A stretch of DNA of 64,000 bases from Cellvibrio sp. PSBB006 (lineage in GTDB: Bacteria > Pseudomonadota > Gammaproteobacteria > Pseudomonadales > Cellvibrionaceae), in contig NZ_CP021382.1 of assembly GCF_002162135.1 (NCBI RefSeq), forward strand, positions 744,001 through 808,000, in the 5' to 3' direction. Below are positions 56,001 to 63,318 of the stretch, piece after piece; position 1 is the first letter of the stretch, and every line of letters starts with the position of its first letter. Position numbers and translations under genes: made by a program. The notes below the pieces were generated by a model. It ran no database searches. It was not told the DNA's origin and saw only the letters and a list, made by a program, of their open reading frames with translations.

Positions 56001-59000
56001 TAATGGTCATTGTGCTTTTTAGCATAAGAATCACCACGACTAACCTGTATAACTTTACCAGAAGCGTTGTGATCGATTAAATTTACTATGCTCTTCCCAA
56101 GCCCCTGGGAATCATGAAATATGACGATTCCTTCATAAACATTGAGATCGCATTTTCTTCCAATGGGTTTTCTTTTCCAACTCTTCTTATAGAACCAATC
56201 GGGAATAGTTTTTCTACTTTCAGCCTGGAAATTAAATTTACTTATAACCGCGTTATAGCGCCCCTCAATAAAGTTGGCCAAGAGAGTTTTTCGCTTTATT
56301 TTCCCCAACGACGTTTTGGGGATGTCGTTCGCTGGTAAGGGAAGCACATATGCTGGAGAAAATCCGAGTTGTTTTTGCAACCTCATTTGAATTTCTTCAA
56401 TGAGCTTTTGATTGGTCTCTGCATCGTCCGTTTCTGGCGAGAAAAATATCAGCAATTTATCTGTATCATCGTCGTGCTCGCGATGAGCGCAAGCTGCAGT
56501 GAATGATTTTCTTACGCCAGGAATATCCTCAATGGGTGATTCGACATGGTGGTTGGAAATATTGGTTCCGTTAATAATTAATATTTCTTTTTCCCTACCT
56601 GTGATGGTTAACTGCCCATCCTTGAGGAAAGCAAGGTCCCCGGTAATAAACCAGCCATCACTGGTGAATGCTTCTTGTGTTTTGTCGGGCGCGTTATAAT
56701 ATCCTGCGGTAATCGTATCTCCTTTTACATGCAGGCGCCCTATCTCACCTTCCGGGAGGGTAATATTATTATCATCGACAATCCTCAGTGTAACACCAGC
56801 AATTGGCTCTCCAACTGATACATGAACATCAAAGTCAGTGGTGTCCGCCAGATTGAACCGCCGCGAATAGGTAATAGCGGACGATGTTTCAGACATTCCA
56901 TAGGCAGGGTGAATACATTCACTGGAAATATTATATGTGCTTAATATTTTCAGGTATTGACGTACTGTTTTCGCAACCACGGCCTCACCACCATTGATCA
57001 GGCAGCGAACACAAGACAAATCAAAGGAGTAATTGATAAGTTCATTTTGCAGACCAACAATAAGTCCGAAAGCAAAATTAGGAGCCCAGGATGTACTAAC
57101 ACGATACTGGTCTATTAATTTCAACCACAACAATGGATCTTGCAGGATATTATTGGGCATTACCAATATTTGCTGACATCCCAGGTATACATCGCGAAGG
57201 TGAAACATAATCAGACCGCCAACATGATCTAATGGCATCCAATTAAGCGAAATATCTTCAGAGGTTAGCTTATTTGTATTTATGCAGCCCTGACATTTTG
57301 TAACCAGGTTGCTGTGATTAAGCATTACGGCTTTCGATTTGCCGGTGCTACCGGATGTCAAAACCATCAAGGCGACATCATCAGCCATTATGGAATGATC
57401 GATTTCCGCCTCGCGGTCCGAGCGAATAGAGTCAACCGGTATAACATTAACCTTTCCGGACAAATCTACATTTGAAAAAATACTATCGAGTATTGATTTT
57501 GCCTTCTTTCCAGAAAGGATAGCGGGTTTGTCCAAAAGCTCCCATGTATTCAGCAATTGCTGCGACAAATTATGTTCGGGGTCAGCCTCCTGAACAACCG
57601 GAGCTGGGACCGGAACTATCCCTCCCAGAACACAAGCCCAAAAAGTTACAATAAAATCGTATTGTTTATCGAATTGAAAAATAGCAATATCTTTCGATTT
57701 TAAACCTTCAGCTCTCAGTCCATGTAATACTTTTTTGGCTACGGAACAGAGTTCTTCATAGCTAATTTCTGTTTGTTCTCCATCATTTTCAATATATATA
57801 ATCTTTTTATGTGGAAAACATTTTGCGGAATTAAGTAATAAATCGCTTAATGTTTTGGGCACAAAGTGCATCGGTTGTTCGCTTGGTATCCCATAACATA
57901 TAGATAACTTTTTATTATTCTGGTTTTGATCGGAAATCGCACTTTCCTTTTCATACCCCGGGTTAGCGGGTGCTTTCTCAACAGGGAGCAAGTTGCGCAA
58001 GCTCAATGAAAGTTGCTTTACCTCTGGCTCTATTAATACACCGGCTATTTCATATACACCTTCGATCTTCCTTAACTCATTTTCGTATTCACCGATAATG
58101 CTTATCCCGGGAGCAACCACACCGTCCAGAGCACTTTGATCCACATCGCCATACTGATCAACGGGGATAAAAGGAATGGGCACATAGGCATCCGGAAGCA
58201 TAAATGAAGGGAAAATGCCCTCCATATATGAGTGCAATGCGTATGCACTAAAATCCTTGTCCGATGCAATATAGGCTACAACTTTCCTGGTCCCTTCGGA
58301 TCCTTGACGTAAACTAACAACTACTTCTTTACATCCTGTTTTTTCGCTGATCGCTTTTTCAATAGTATTAAAATCCACGTATTTGTCATTAATTATGGCA
58401 TTAGATTTTTTCGCGCCAAATGAATGAAAAAAACCCTGGTGATTTATCTTTGCTTTAATCCCGGTCCTTATAAGTCTTATGTCATTTTCAATATCCAGAT
58501 AATCACGCTTTTCGAAAGCTATTACGGGTAAGGACTCATGCAGACATAATTCACCCAGCATGCCTTCAGCAGCGGGAAAACCGATAACATCAAATAGTCG
58601 CGCATTTTCCTTATATAAAAACGCTGCGTGCTGCTGGCTATCACTTACGCGTTCCGAGGACGCACCCTCGGCAACGGGAACAAGGCTTGATGGAATACGA
58701 TACAAGTAACGTAAATTTAACGGATGATTGCGATTGGCTGTAATGGAGTCAAAACCATCCACATCACAGAGCACCAATCGCATGTGATCTATCTTGGCAA
58801 TTAATGGAAGCTTACTCAACGAGACCCGAGTCACCGTAACTTCATTCAGACTGTAAACGGAATTTCTTTCGATAGCATTAGAAAATTTGATTTTTCCTGC
58901 ATGGGCTAAATACCAGAATATATCTTCGACTGAATTAAATTCATCAATTGATTTCGATACAAGGCATACATCATCGGGTTGCAATTCATAGTTCAGCTGC

Positions 59001-61015
59001 ATCCAACCGATGGACTTGGCTATATCAACTTGGGTTACAATTGCTTTAGCTTCTGCGGGAAAATAATTATATACCAGGTGTCCATTGCCTATTTGTACAG
59101 GCAAAGCCTGGCCAGCATATGCAGAGACCATCTCCCACTCAGAATCAATAAATAGAACGGGGCAACCAAGGTTTTTTATGTCAGATTGACTACGACTATC
59201 AGCAACTACAAGGCTAACATTATTTTCGTTGATAATAGCGTTGATACATTTATCAGGGGCATTTCCATATATAGGCACACAGATTTTTCCAGCCTTTATA
59301 ACACCCAATAGAACCACCAACAAATCCACAGAGGGCGAAACGGCTACGGCAATATTATTTCCTGTTGACCCAGTGTGCTCAATAAAATATTGAGCTAACT
59401 GGTTGCTTCTATAATCAAGGGCCTTAAACGTAAGACTAGCGTCATCATCAGCTGCAACAACGGAATCGGGGGTTGATTTAAGTCTTTGGTTAAAACGACT
59501 TAAAATATCAGGGTAGTTTTCGTATGAATCACGTCGTTTTATGAAACTGGAGTAATCATCAGTCTCTTTATAATCCAAACAGGATAATCTTGCGATTTTT
59601 TCCAGCGGTCTGTCCGCTATGTTTTTCAGGATGGAATTAAACTGCTCAATTAACTTATCTATTGTTTCGAACTCAAACAGTTCCGAACTGTAAGTCAGGT
59701 TCACATTTAAATTGTCAGGGGTATCGAAAAATTCGACCATAAAGTCGAACTCGGTCGATAGCCTTGGGATCTCCAGCTGGGAAATATCCAATCCTTCAAG
59801 TGCCATTCCATTCCTTGAAACATTCTGCATTACCATTAGTACTTGAAATAACGGCGTGTAAGCAAGGCTTCGTTTTGGAGCCAGCTCGTCCACAACCCGC
59901 TCAAATGGCACATCTTTATTAGAAAACGCATTTAGAAAAGACGATTTTACTTGTGCCAAAAATTCACAAAAATTCAACTCATAACTAATGGTTGATCGAA
60001 TTACCAAGGTATTGGAAAAAAGACCAATTAGTTTTTCCAGTTTAGGATGGGTTCTATTTGCAGAAGGAGTTCCGATAGATATATCTGACTCGCCAGTCAC
60101 CCTGGACAAAAGCAGCTGGAAAGAAGCCATCAGCAACATAAATAAACTACATTCATTCGCTTGACTTAACTTTCTCAGATCATTAACTAATGACCTATCT
60201 ATGGCAAAATGCCGGGAAGCGGCGCCGTAGCTGCGATTCTCCGGCCGCTTATGATCGTATGGAAAACTCAGGAAAGAAGGCGCACCCGCCAGATTTGATT
60301 TCCAATAAGCCAGCTGCTTTTCCTCAAGCGCTTGCTCCAACCTGCGTTTATTCCAATAAATATAATCCTTATATTGGACAGGCAGGTCAGCAAGGTTGGC
60401 TGGTGTATTATTTAAAAATGAATTGTACAAAACAGCAATTTCGGTTTCCAATACCTCTAACGACCATCCATCGGCAACAATGTGATGCAAAACAGAAACC
60501 AGGATATGCTCGATCTCAGATACTTTTAATAAAATAACCTTGAATAGCGGGCCGTTTTGCAAATCAAATTTTTTCTTTGACTCCGCCAAAATAAATTCAT
60601 TAATTTCTTTTTGTTGCTGCGGCGCAACATTACCATTAACCGGAATTATCGATAGCTCAAATAAGGAATGTTCTTTGAATGCTTGCACAGGAAGCCCATC
60701 CCTTTCGTAGAAAGAGGAACGCAACACCTCGTGTCTTTTAACAACCTCATTGATTGCCGCCGCTATAGCTGAATAGTTTAAATTGCCTGCCAGGCGTAAA
60801 GCGGAGACGATGTTATACGCACTACCTACTCCATCGATTTTTTCAGCAAACCAGATTCGTTGTTGCGAATCCGACAAAATAAACTCATTGCCATCAAACT
60901 TTTCATTAATTAACTGGATTTCCAAACCAGAGTTTTTCTGGTTTTTTATTTTATTAATTAATGCCTTCCTTTCTTCAATACTTAAAGAAGATATGTTTTT
61001 TGGTTTATTTTCCAT
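47063..61015 (-). CDS. Giant hybrid NRPS: C-A*-AL-KR-T-E-C-A*-T-C-A-T
   Basis: About 4,650 residues from the ATG at 61015 (MENKPKNISSLSIEERKALINK); an earlier ATG at 61072 lacks a ribosome site and typical sequence. Residue numbers below count from 61072. C ~65-490 (HHIVADGWS ~195); eroded A* ~500-985 (P-loop replaced by FPAEAKAIVTQV, GDVDQS for NGKVDR); acyl/keto-acid ligase AL ~1065-1600 (LTSGSTGKSKAVM, GMSETSS, IPKTSLGKIKRK); KR ~1620-2130 (GGLGGIG, GAYSAAN); T ~2185-2250 (RFGGDSI); epimerase E ~2265-2700 (PIQEWFF, HHLVVDGVSW, FNYLGQF); C ~2745-3175 (HHALSDGWS); truncated A* ~3185-3475; T ~3480-3550; C ~3600-4030 (HHAILDGWS); intact A ~4060-4550 with code D-V-Q-H-I-G-E-L-A-(K), no confident substrate; T ~4560-4630 (DLGGDSL). 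It would extend the chain from the KS protein and pass it to the Asp module. Confidence 0.9.
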   Translation of the reverse strand: MENKPKNISSLSIEERKALINKIKNQKNSGLEIQLINEKFDGNEFILSDSQQRIWFAEKIDGVGSAYNIVSALRLAGNLNYSAIAAAINEVVKRHEVLRSSFYERDGLPVQAFKEHSLFELSIIPVNGNVAPQQQKEINEFILAESKKKFDLQNGPLFKVILLKVSEIEHILVSVLHHIVADGWSLEVLETEIAVLYNSFLNNTPANLADLPVQYKDYIYWNKRRLEQALEEKQLAYWKSNLAGAPSFLSFPYDHKRPENRSYGAASRHFAIDRSLVNDLRKLSQANECSLFMLLMASFQLLLSRVTGESDISIGTPSANRTHPKLEKLIGLFSNTLVIRSTISYELNFCEFLAQVKSSFLNAFSNKDVPFERVVDELAPKRSLAYTPLFQVLMVMQNVSRNGMALEGLDISQLEIPRLSTEFDFMVEFFDTPDNLNVNLTYSSELFEFETIDKLIEQFNSILKNIADRPLEKIARLSCLDYKETDDYSSFIKRRDSYENYPDILSRFNQRLKSTPDSVVAADDDASLTFKALDYRSNQLAQYFIEHTGSTGNNIAVAVSPSVDLLVVLLGVIKAGKICVPIYGNAPDKCINAIINENNVSLVVADSRSQSDIKNLGCPVLFIDSEWEMVSAYAGQALPVQIGNGHLVYNYFPAEAKAIVTQVDIAKSIGWMQLNYELQPDDVCLVSKSIDEFNSVEDIFWYLAHAGKIKFSNAIERNSVYSLNEVTVTRVSLSKLPLIAKIDHMRLVLCDVDGFDSITANRNHPLNLRYLYRIPSSLVPVAEGASSERVSDSQQHAAFLYKENARLFDVIGFPAAEGMLGELCLHESLPVIAFEKRDYLDIENDIRLIRTGIKAKINHQGFFHSFGAKKSNAIINDKYVDFNTIEKAISEKTGCKEVVVSLRQGSEGTRKVVAYIASDKDFSAYALHSYMEGIFPSFMLPDAYVPIPFIPVDQYGDVDQSALDGVVAPGISIIGEYENELRKIEGVYEIAGVLIEPEVKQLSLSLRNLLPVEKAPANPGYEKESAISDQNQNNKKLSICYGIPSEQPMHFVPKTLSDLLLNSAKCFPHKKIIYIENDGEQTEISYEELCSVAKKVLHGLRAEGLKSKDIAIFQFDKQYDFIVTFWACVLGGIVPVPAPVVQEADPEHNLSQQLLNTWELLDKPAILSGKKAKSILDSIFSNVDLSGKVNVIPVDSIRSDREAEIDHSIMADDVALMVLTSGSTGKSKAVMLNHSNLVTKCQGCINTNKLTSEDISLNWMPLDHVGGLIMFHLRDVYLGCQQILVMPNNILQDPLLWLKLIDQYRVSTSWAPNFAFGLIVGLQNELINYSFDLSCVRCLINGGEAVVAKTVRQYLKILSTYNISSECIHPAYGMSETSSAITYSRRFNLADTTDFDVHVSVGEPIAGVTLRIVDDNNITLPEGEIGRLHVKGDTITAGYYNAPDKTQEAFTSDGWFITGDLAFLKDGQLTITGREKEILIINGTNISNHHVESPIEDIPGVRKSFTAACAHREHDDDTDKLLIFFSPETDDAETNQKLIEEIQMRLQKQLGFSPAYVLPLPANDIPKTSLGKIKRKTLLANFIEGRYNAVISKFNFQAESRKTIPDWFYKKSWKRKPIGRKCDLNVYEGIVIFHDSQGLGKSIVNLIDHNASGKVIQVSRGDSYAKKHNDHYQISPERQDDYESLFDSIKGYGFKSINILHLWTYDSDHQIYSENNINESLTCGLYSLFFLSNTIDRHFKQNEHIRFTVVSSCSQNFAKENIDAGKAAIHGFIKTMSQESTRISCAHIDFSDNKHYENHAGIICDEIKHGADDAIVYRNGVRWISCLEKTKFPAKAKNNLPALKKGGFYILIGGLGGIGQCLAKLLLEKYYADVLILGRSHVSLQANEPPEKDKGKAEALKKLQLLPGNVKYQSLDVANFQELREVIDKSSMIFGKALNGIFNLSGQFHEKLINEESYEGLRNSLHAKVFGALGIHHALQDHPDVFLVNFSSINAYFGGYGVGAYSAANSFIEGLTSNEVEKGRRAYCLSWSLWKNIGMSEEIHNKELSYKRGYCEISAEDGLNSMVAILNHSVGSHIIGLNGNKKFIKNKLKYFAEPEQAISFYYTAEKDIDFSLGSRINDIFGKYIDTNFIRIESIPKNENGEISRERLIAYADTKHHADSQNNRPRNAIEETLLDIWKVVLSNQDININDNFFRFGGDSILCTQMIARANQKGIYVTNKQLFENQTIQKLARVASQKIHKVADQSVVTGDVSLAPIQEWFFSHNFTNASQWNQSVLLKADYEVNVDVLLQALSALTLHHDTLRLRFAISEEGEVHQFYADIGEEIQLDVYDLTPIHIDEQIIHMEKKMELVQEGLDLTRGPLLKAALFSLSEPHLQGQRKTVRLFLAVHHLVVDGVSWRILLEDLNTLVSQLSAGSKYQLPGKTISYKQWSDSIRSPEQIAHFRKDLPYWAAIGKSEFSLPVKSGNVGRVGSEKSIQVSLDSEETSKLLQEVSWAYSTKINDLLLTALAMAFHDWIGANDVLISLEGHGREELIDGIDISRTVGWFTSIFPVQLSLPDFITPGESIKAIKEQLAGIPNKGVSYGVLKYISGDLAEHPIKPPISFNYLGQFSEDHSNNTYRFANEKVVASQHKNERRVNLIDVVCITIDRQMRFSWTYSDELFTDESISEVANLYVQHLKKIIDHCYYKKVKTFTPSDFPLLTHSQQELDRLVTNLNKIDISTKKIVDIFPLTPTQYGMLYHSFIAADSGIYVSHLVNQIRGNLNVEIFHRAWQAVVDKYDIFRTVFVDLDKDKPVQVIQDATTINFKALDWSNVNEEQQELSFAQLVSDDKRTGFQFDKAPLLRIYVVKLNEHTHRVLLSEHHALSDGWSRVLILNDVFKSYQYIASDKQVNLDPLIPFSNYLQWYQQQDMDAAAKFWSENLKGLENICKLAIGNYSSAAISHNAPITVNYVLSREISDKLRSFSTNAQLTLNLVVQGAWAILISHYCGQDDVIFGITTSNRPVDLPNVEEIAGPFLNTLPFRVQLDPDLTPQNWLHYIQNCQIGVSQYNHTSLRDIQKWSGLSASEALFQSLLIFENFPDTGSVDEDGELFLDWSTSEDHTETPIVLMISPEDKIRFTLSYIESVLPEKWVNLFLENLKHILTSFLESPTQNLKGIRSALNPEIKKIRNDWNIRENIDIKTGDFPDCLANYADSKPEAIAISVGNEALTYFNLDRKVDQLTHQLRANGITPLDKVAVCLTQSSLAVISALAIFRTGAIYIPIDASIPSDRTSGILENVRPNLALTDNHNRRKFDLLNVNTLSLDDQWPVITAGQNEHKRAVIDPESDAYWICDGENFNDINVGTYESLNRMSHSIQPFEITSDSRVLQYSLLNSDAAIWELVSTFTAGATLFLAEACIHTDIGMLESELIAKKITHVALPPAILASVSTQALESVVAISNNRQNYSVSKKLQTESFEESYLQQIQETMVDIWSRVLGKQVVNIKDNFFDLGGDSINTIQLVSRSREAGLIFSAQDIYHYPTIEMLSIVASFSKENLTEADHDADVYSVEEPTTFAYISSEQLENTGADSVLEQMENVKVVYPVFPLQRSFIHASVLHDNKQYGISQLTFELSGNIDIPRVKDAWQKIINNYEALRTVFIETNKAGLLQVVLASASLPWHEYELTELPGETYEEKLKEILSQERKGGFSAVEAPLLKVGLVYLPDDCYWMILSYHHAILDGWSLPILFQELFNNYQGQYQAGTHIKNRGSNKSYFKWLASLNKADAREYWSAYLKDYREPAILHITRNNSGGSNRPNYGKLSSFISEEVTGKLTSFARRERITLNTLMQSAFGILLGRYSASNDIVFGTTVSGRSAEVNEVDSLVGMFINSIPLRIKLSPSVTVSELLKEVHSTQTIREKYSYLSIDEIALQSELPPGHSLFDATLTFENYPLDQVVSSAIESLDFNADFIDQTEENNFTLAMVVVLGDALEITVRYNEDQFSATSISSFIHHFEMLLEQLMDCTNDRVFDLQVYSAVEYQQLLDLSAGQLSLFEEYETINELFNSQASITPNAIAIVDGSNALTYLELNARANKLANYLIQQGVGIESAIAVGMERSIELIVSMLAVFKAGAAYVPIDPAYPAERQKYMLETVNASLLITKSTWQCFNGQDVTKLYIDLSWDLISTFSDKQPECAISPTNLAYIIFTSGSTGLPKASEIFHSSLCNIVQCQYERFGIGPGDRLAQVISVSFDVSVQETLMGICSGATLYVIPQETVFDIEKLHRTLIDNEINAMHFTNSLLDNLISKPLPDLRVVITGGEPISAKIVSNYSTPQRKLFNEYGTTEITLAVVSHYCEEVEDNPPIGKPYEGTQIFVLDKNLNIVPVGAIGELYIGGTGVSRGYRNRMGLTAEKFLPNPYSVLGGERLYKTGDLAVYQPDKSIKFIGRADHQVKIRGHRVELNEIENIIVRYPGVNSVIAAVKEDMQQQKRIAVYLITDHGHEEIKLSELREWLKNKLPTYMLPSSLNKLDQFPLTLSGKVDRMKLPAPNWDADGVELDLSGLTDVENSLLDIVSEVVGITKHQSQMKENFFDLGGDSLSAGQVISRINQIFNINLGVVSIFESASIHELAKLVDEERAVALDGDIDDLLGLLEGMTEEQAKEMLEHE

Positions 61016-61164
61016 ATTTTTCACACAAAGTTTGAGGAGGTAGAAATTTCCAGCCACAACCACTCGCACCATAAGTTAGGGCAATGAGCCACGTCATTAT
61101 GATGCGGATTGTGCAGCTTAATTTTTAAACTAAAAGGTTAACGTCAATCATCGCGAGTGGAGAA

Positions 61165-63318
61165 TTATATTTCAGCGAGAAGGGATTCAACGCCCTCTTC
61201 CAAAATTTTCATTTGATTTTCAAGCACACGCCTTGACAACTTTTCTATTGTTGCAGCCTCATACAGATCCTGTACCTGTAATTCGATACCGGTATTCTCT
61301 TCTATACGGACCATTATTCGAGAGGCTGTTAACGACTGCCCACCCAAATCAAAATAATTATCGTGTATCGCAATATCTTTTTTACCAAGCAAATCCTCCC
61401 ATATTCTTAGTATTATATTTTGTATTTGGGCGATGTCTGAATCAAAATGGCAGTTGTAACTTTCAATTGCCTCTGCTTCACCTTTTTCCGGGGGTTCTAC
61501 GAATTGATTGTCGAACGCAATCAGGGATTTGTGCTGTGGTGGGTCAATCCAATACGGCTTTCTTTCGAAAGGATATGATGGAAGCGAAATTCTAATTCTC
61601 TTTTCGTCACCATAAATCAATTTCCAATTGACGTCTGTACCCGACAACCAGTCACTTTCCAGTTTTTTACAGAGCGACGGCAAATCTTTTATCCCTTCAT
61701 TGCCAATGTCTGCAATATTGCCTGGGGCTTTAGACCTTCTCGCATCAATTCCACTAACGGCATCCACATTGCTGCTTTCGATGGAAAGCAATACTTCTTT
61801 AATGTCGCCCCCCCTCAGCACTAGTCTAAATGAAAAATCCTCCCTTCCATTTTGCAAGGTGTAGGCAACGTCAGCTAAATTAGCGTTTGGATTTTCAATT
61901 AGATATGACTTAAAATTCTTTACAACAAGTGAAAGCGCACCTTTGGATTTTGCGGACAGCGGAAACAGATGCGTTTTAATATCGGATTCACTTACACGAG
62001 GTTTTGGAGGCTGCTCCAAAATTAGATGTGCATTTGTTCCGCCTATGCCGAATGAACTTACTCCCGCACGTAGTGGGAAATCAGTTACCTTCCAATCCAT
62101 TAATGTCTTATTAAAGTAGAAACAGCTGTTGTTGAAGTCGACTTCAGGGTTTGCATTTTCAAAATGCAAGCTTGGTGGTATTTTTTCATTCTTTAAAGCG
62201 AGAATTACCTTAATTAAACTTGCCATGCCTGCAGCTGTCTCCAAATGGCCTATATTCGTTTTTACAGACCCCAGTGCGCAAAATTGCTTTTTTTGCGTGG
62301 CACTTGAAAAAGCACCCTGTAAAGCTTCAAATTCAATAGGATCCCCCAACTGTGTGCCCGTGCCATGCGCTTCTATATAGGAAATGCTTTCCGGGTCAAC
62401 TTCAGAAAAAGCCAGGGCTTCCGATATTACTTCCTGTTGCCCCTTAACCCCCGGCGCGGTAAAACCTACCTTCGCTGCCCCGTCATTATTAATCGATGAT
62501 CCTTTAATTACAGCATGGATAGTATCTCCATCCCTTAGGGCATCTTCCAGACGTTTCAGCACAACAACACCGACACCACTGCCAAAGATTGTACCTTTCG
62601 CCCTTTCATCAAATGCCCTGCAATGTCCATCCGGAGAGTTTATGCTGCCTTGCTCATAGTAATACCCGGTTTGAGGGACATTCAATTTAACAGCACCGGC
62701 GACAGCTATATCACAGTCATACGCAAGAAGACTTCTATATGCCTGGTGTGTCGCTACCAATCCTGTCGAGCACGCCGTATCAACGGCCATAACAGGACCT
62801 GTGATATCCAACTTATAGGCAATCTGTGTTGCCGCGTAACATTTATCATTGCCGATTAAAAGTGGGTACATACCCATGGATTCAATCAGATCCGTACGCG
62901 GCAACAAGTTATTCAGCAGATATCCATTCATGCCAATACCAGCATACAGGCCAATTTTGGCTTTGGTTTTGCCCGGCGCATAGCCAGCATTTTCCAACGC
63001 GGTATATACATTTTCGATCAATAAACGATGTTGCGGATCGGTGATCTCCGCTTCTCGAGGAGTAAAGCTGAAAAAATCAGCATCAAACAGATCTACACCT
63101 TTTAACAGCGAAGCTTTCTTAACATATTTGGGATCATTTAAATGCTCTTTATTAACACCTACGTTGAGCAGCTGCGCATCCGAGAGTTCAGTTATTGATT
63201 CAACGCCCTTTACCAGGTTATCCCAATATGATTCCGGATTTTCTGCACCGGGGAAATTGCATGCCAAGCCAATAACAGCAACACTTTGAAATGGAATGGA
63301 TTCGTCGTGGTTTTCCAT
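61165..63318 (-). CDS. Polyketide synthase module without acyltransferase: KS-(AT remnant linker)-T
   Basis: 717 residues. The ketosynthase (~10-435) is complete: DTACSTG (Cys ~182), EAHGTGTQLGDP (His ~318), KTNIGHLE (His ~357). It is followed by linker sequence normally flanking an AT (FPLSAKSKGAL, AYTLQNGREDFSFR, then LPSYPFERKPYWI), but the AT with its GHSxG is absent, so malonyl units must come from a trans-acting AT. A carrier protein (~625-700, FDLGGQSL) ends the chain. There is no KR, DH or ER, so the beta-keto group would stay unless reduced elsewhere. The start overlaps the upstream NRPS stop by one base (TAATG), giving coupled translation. It sits between two NRPS proteins in the expected order for one ketide extension. 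Confidence 0.9.
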   Translation of the reverse strand: MENHDESIPFQSVAVIGLACNFPGAENPESYWDNLVKGVESITELSDAQLLNVGVNKEHLNDPKYVKKASLLKGVDLFDADFFSFTPREAEITDPQHRLLIENVYTALENAGYAPGKTKAKIGLYAGIGMNGYLLNNLLPRTDLIESMGMYPLLIGNDKCYAATQIAYKLDITGPVMAVDTACSTGLVATHQAYRSLLAYDCDIAVAGAVKLNVPQTGYYYEQGSINSPDGHCRAFDERAKGTIFGSGVGVVVLKRLEDALRDGDTIHAVIKGSSINNDGAAKVGFTAPGVKGQQEVISEALAFSEVDPESISYIEAHGTGTQLGDPIEFEALQGAFSSATQKKQFCALGSVKTNIGHLETAAGMASLIKVILALKNEKIPPSLHFENANPEVDFNNSCFYFNKTLMDWKVTDFPLRAGVSSFGIGGTNAHLILEQPPKPRVSESDIKTHLFPLSAKSKGALSLVVKNFKSYLIENPNANLADVAYTLQNGREDFSFRLVLRGGDIKEVLLSIESSNVDAVSGIDARRSKAPGNIADIGNEGIKDLPSLCKKLESDWLSGTDVNWKLIYGDEKRIRISLPSYPFERKPYWIDPPQHKSLIAFDNQFVEPPEKGEAEAIESYNCHFDSDIAQIQNIILRIWEDLLGKKDIAIHDNYFDLGGQSLTASRIMVRIEENTGIELQVQDLYEAATIEKLSRRVLENQMKILEEGVESLLAEI

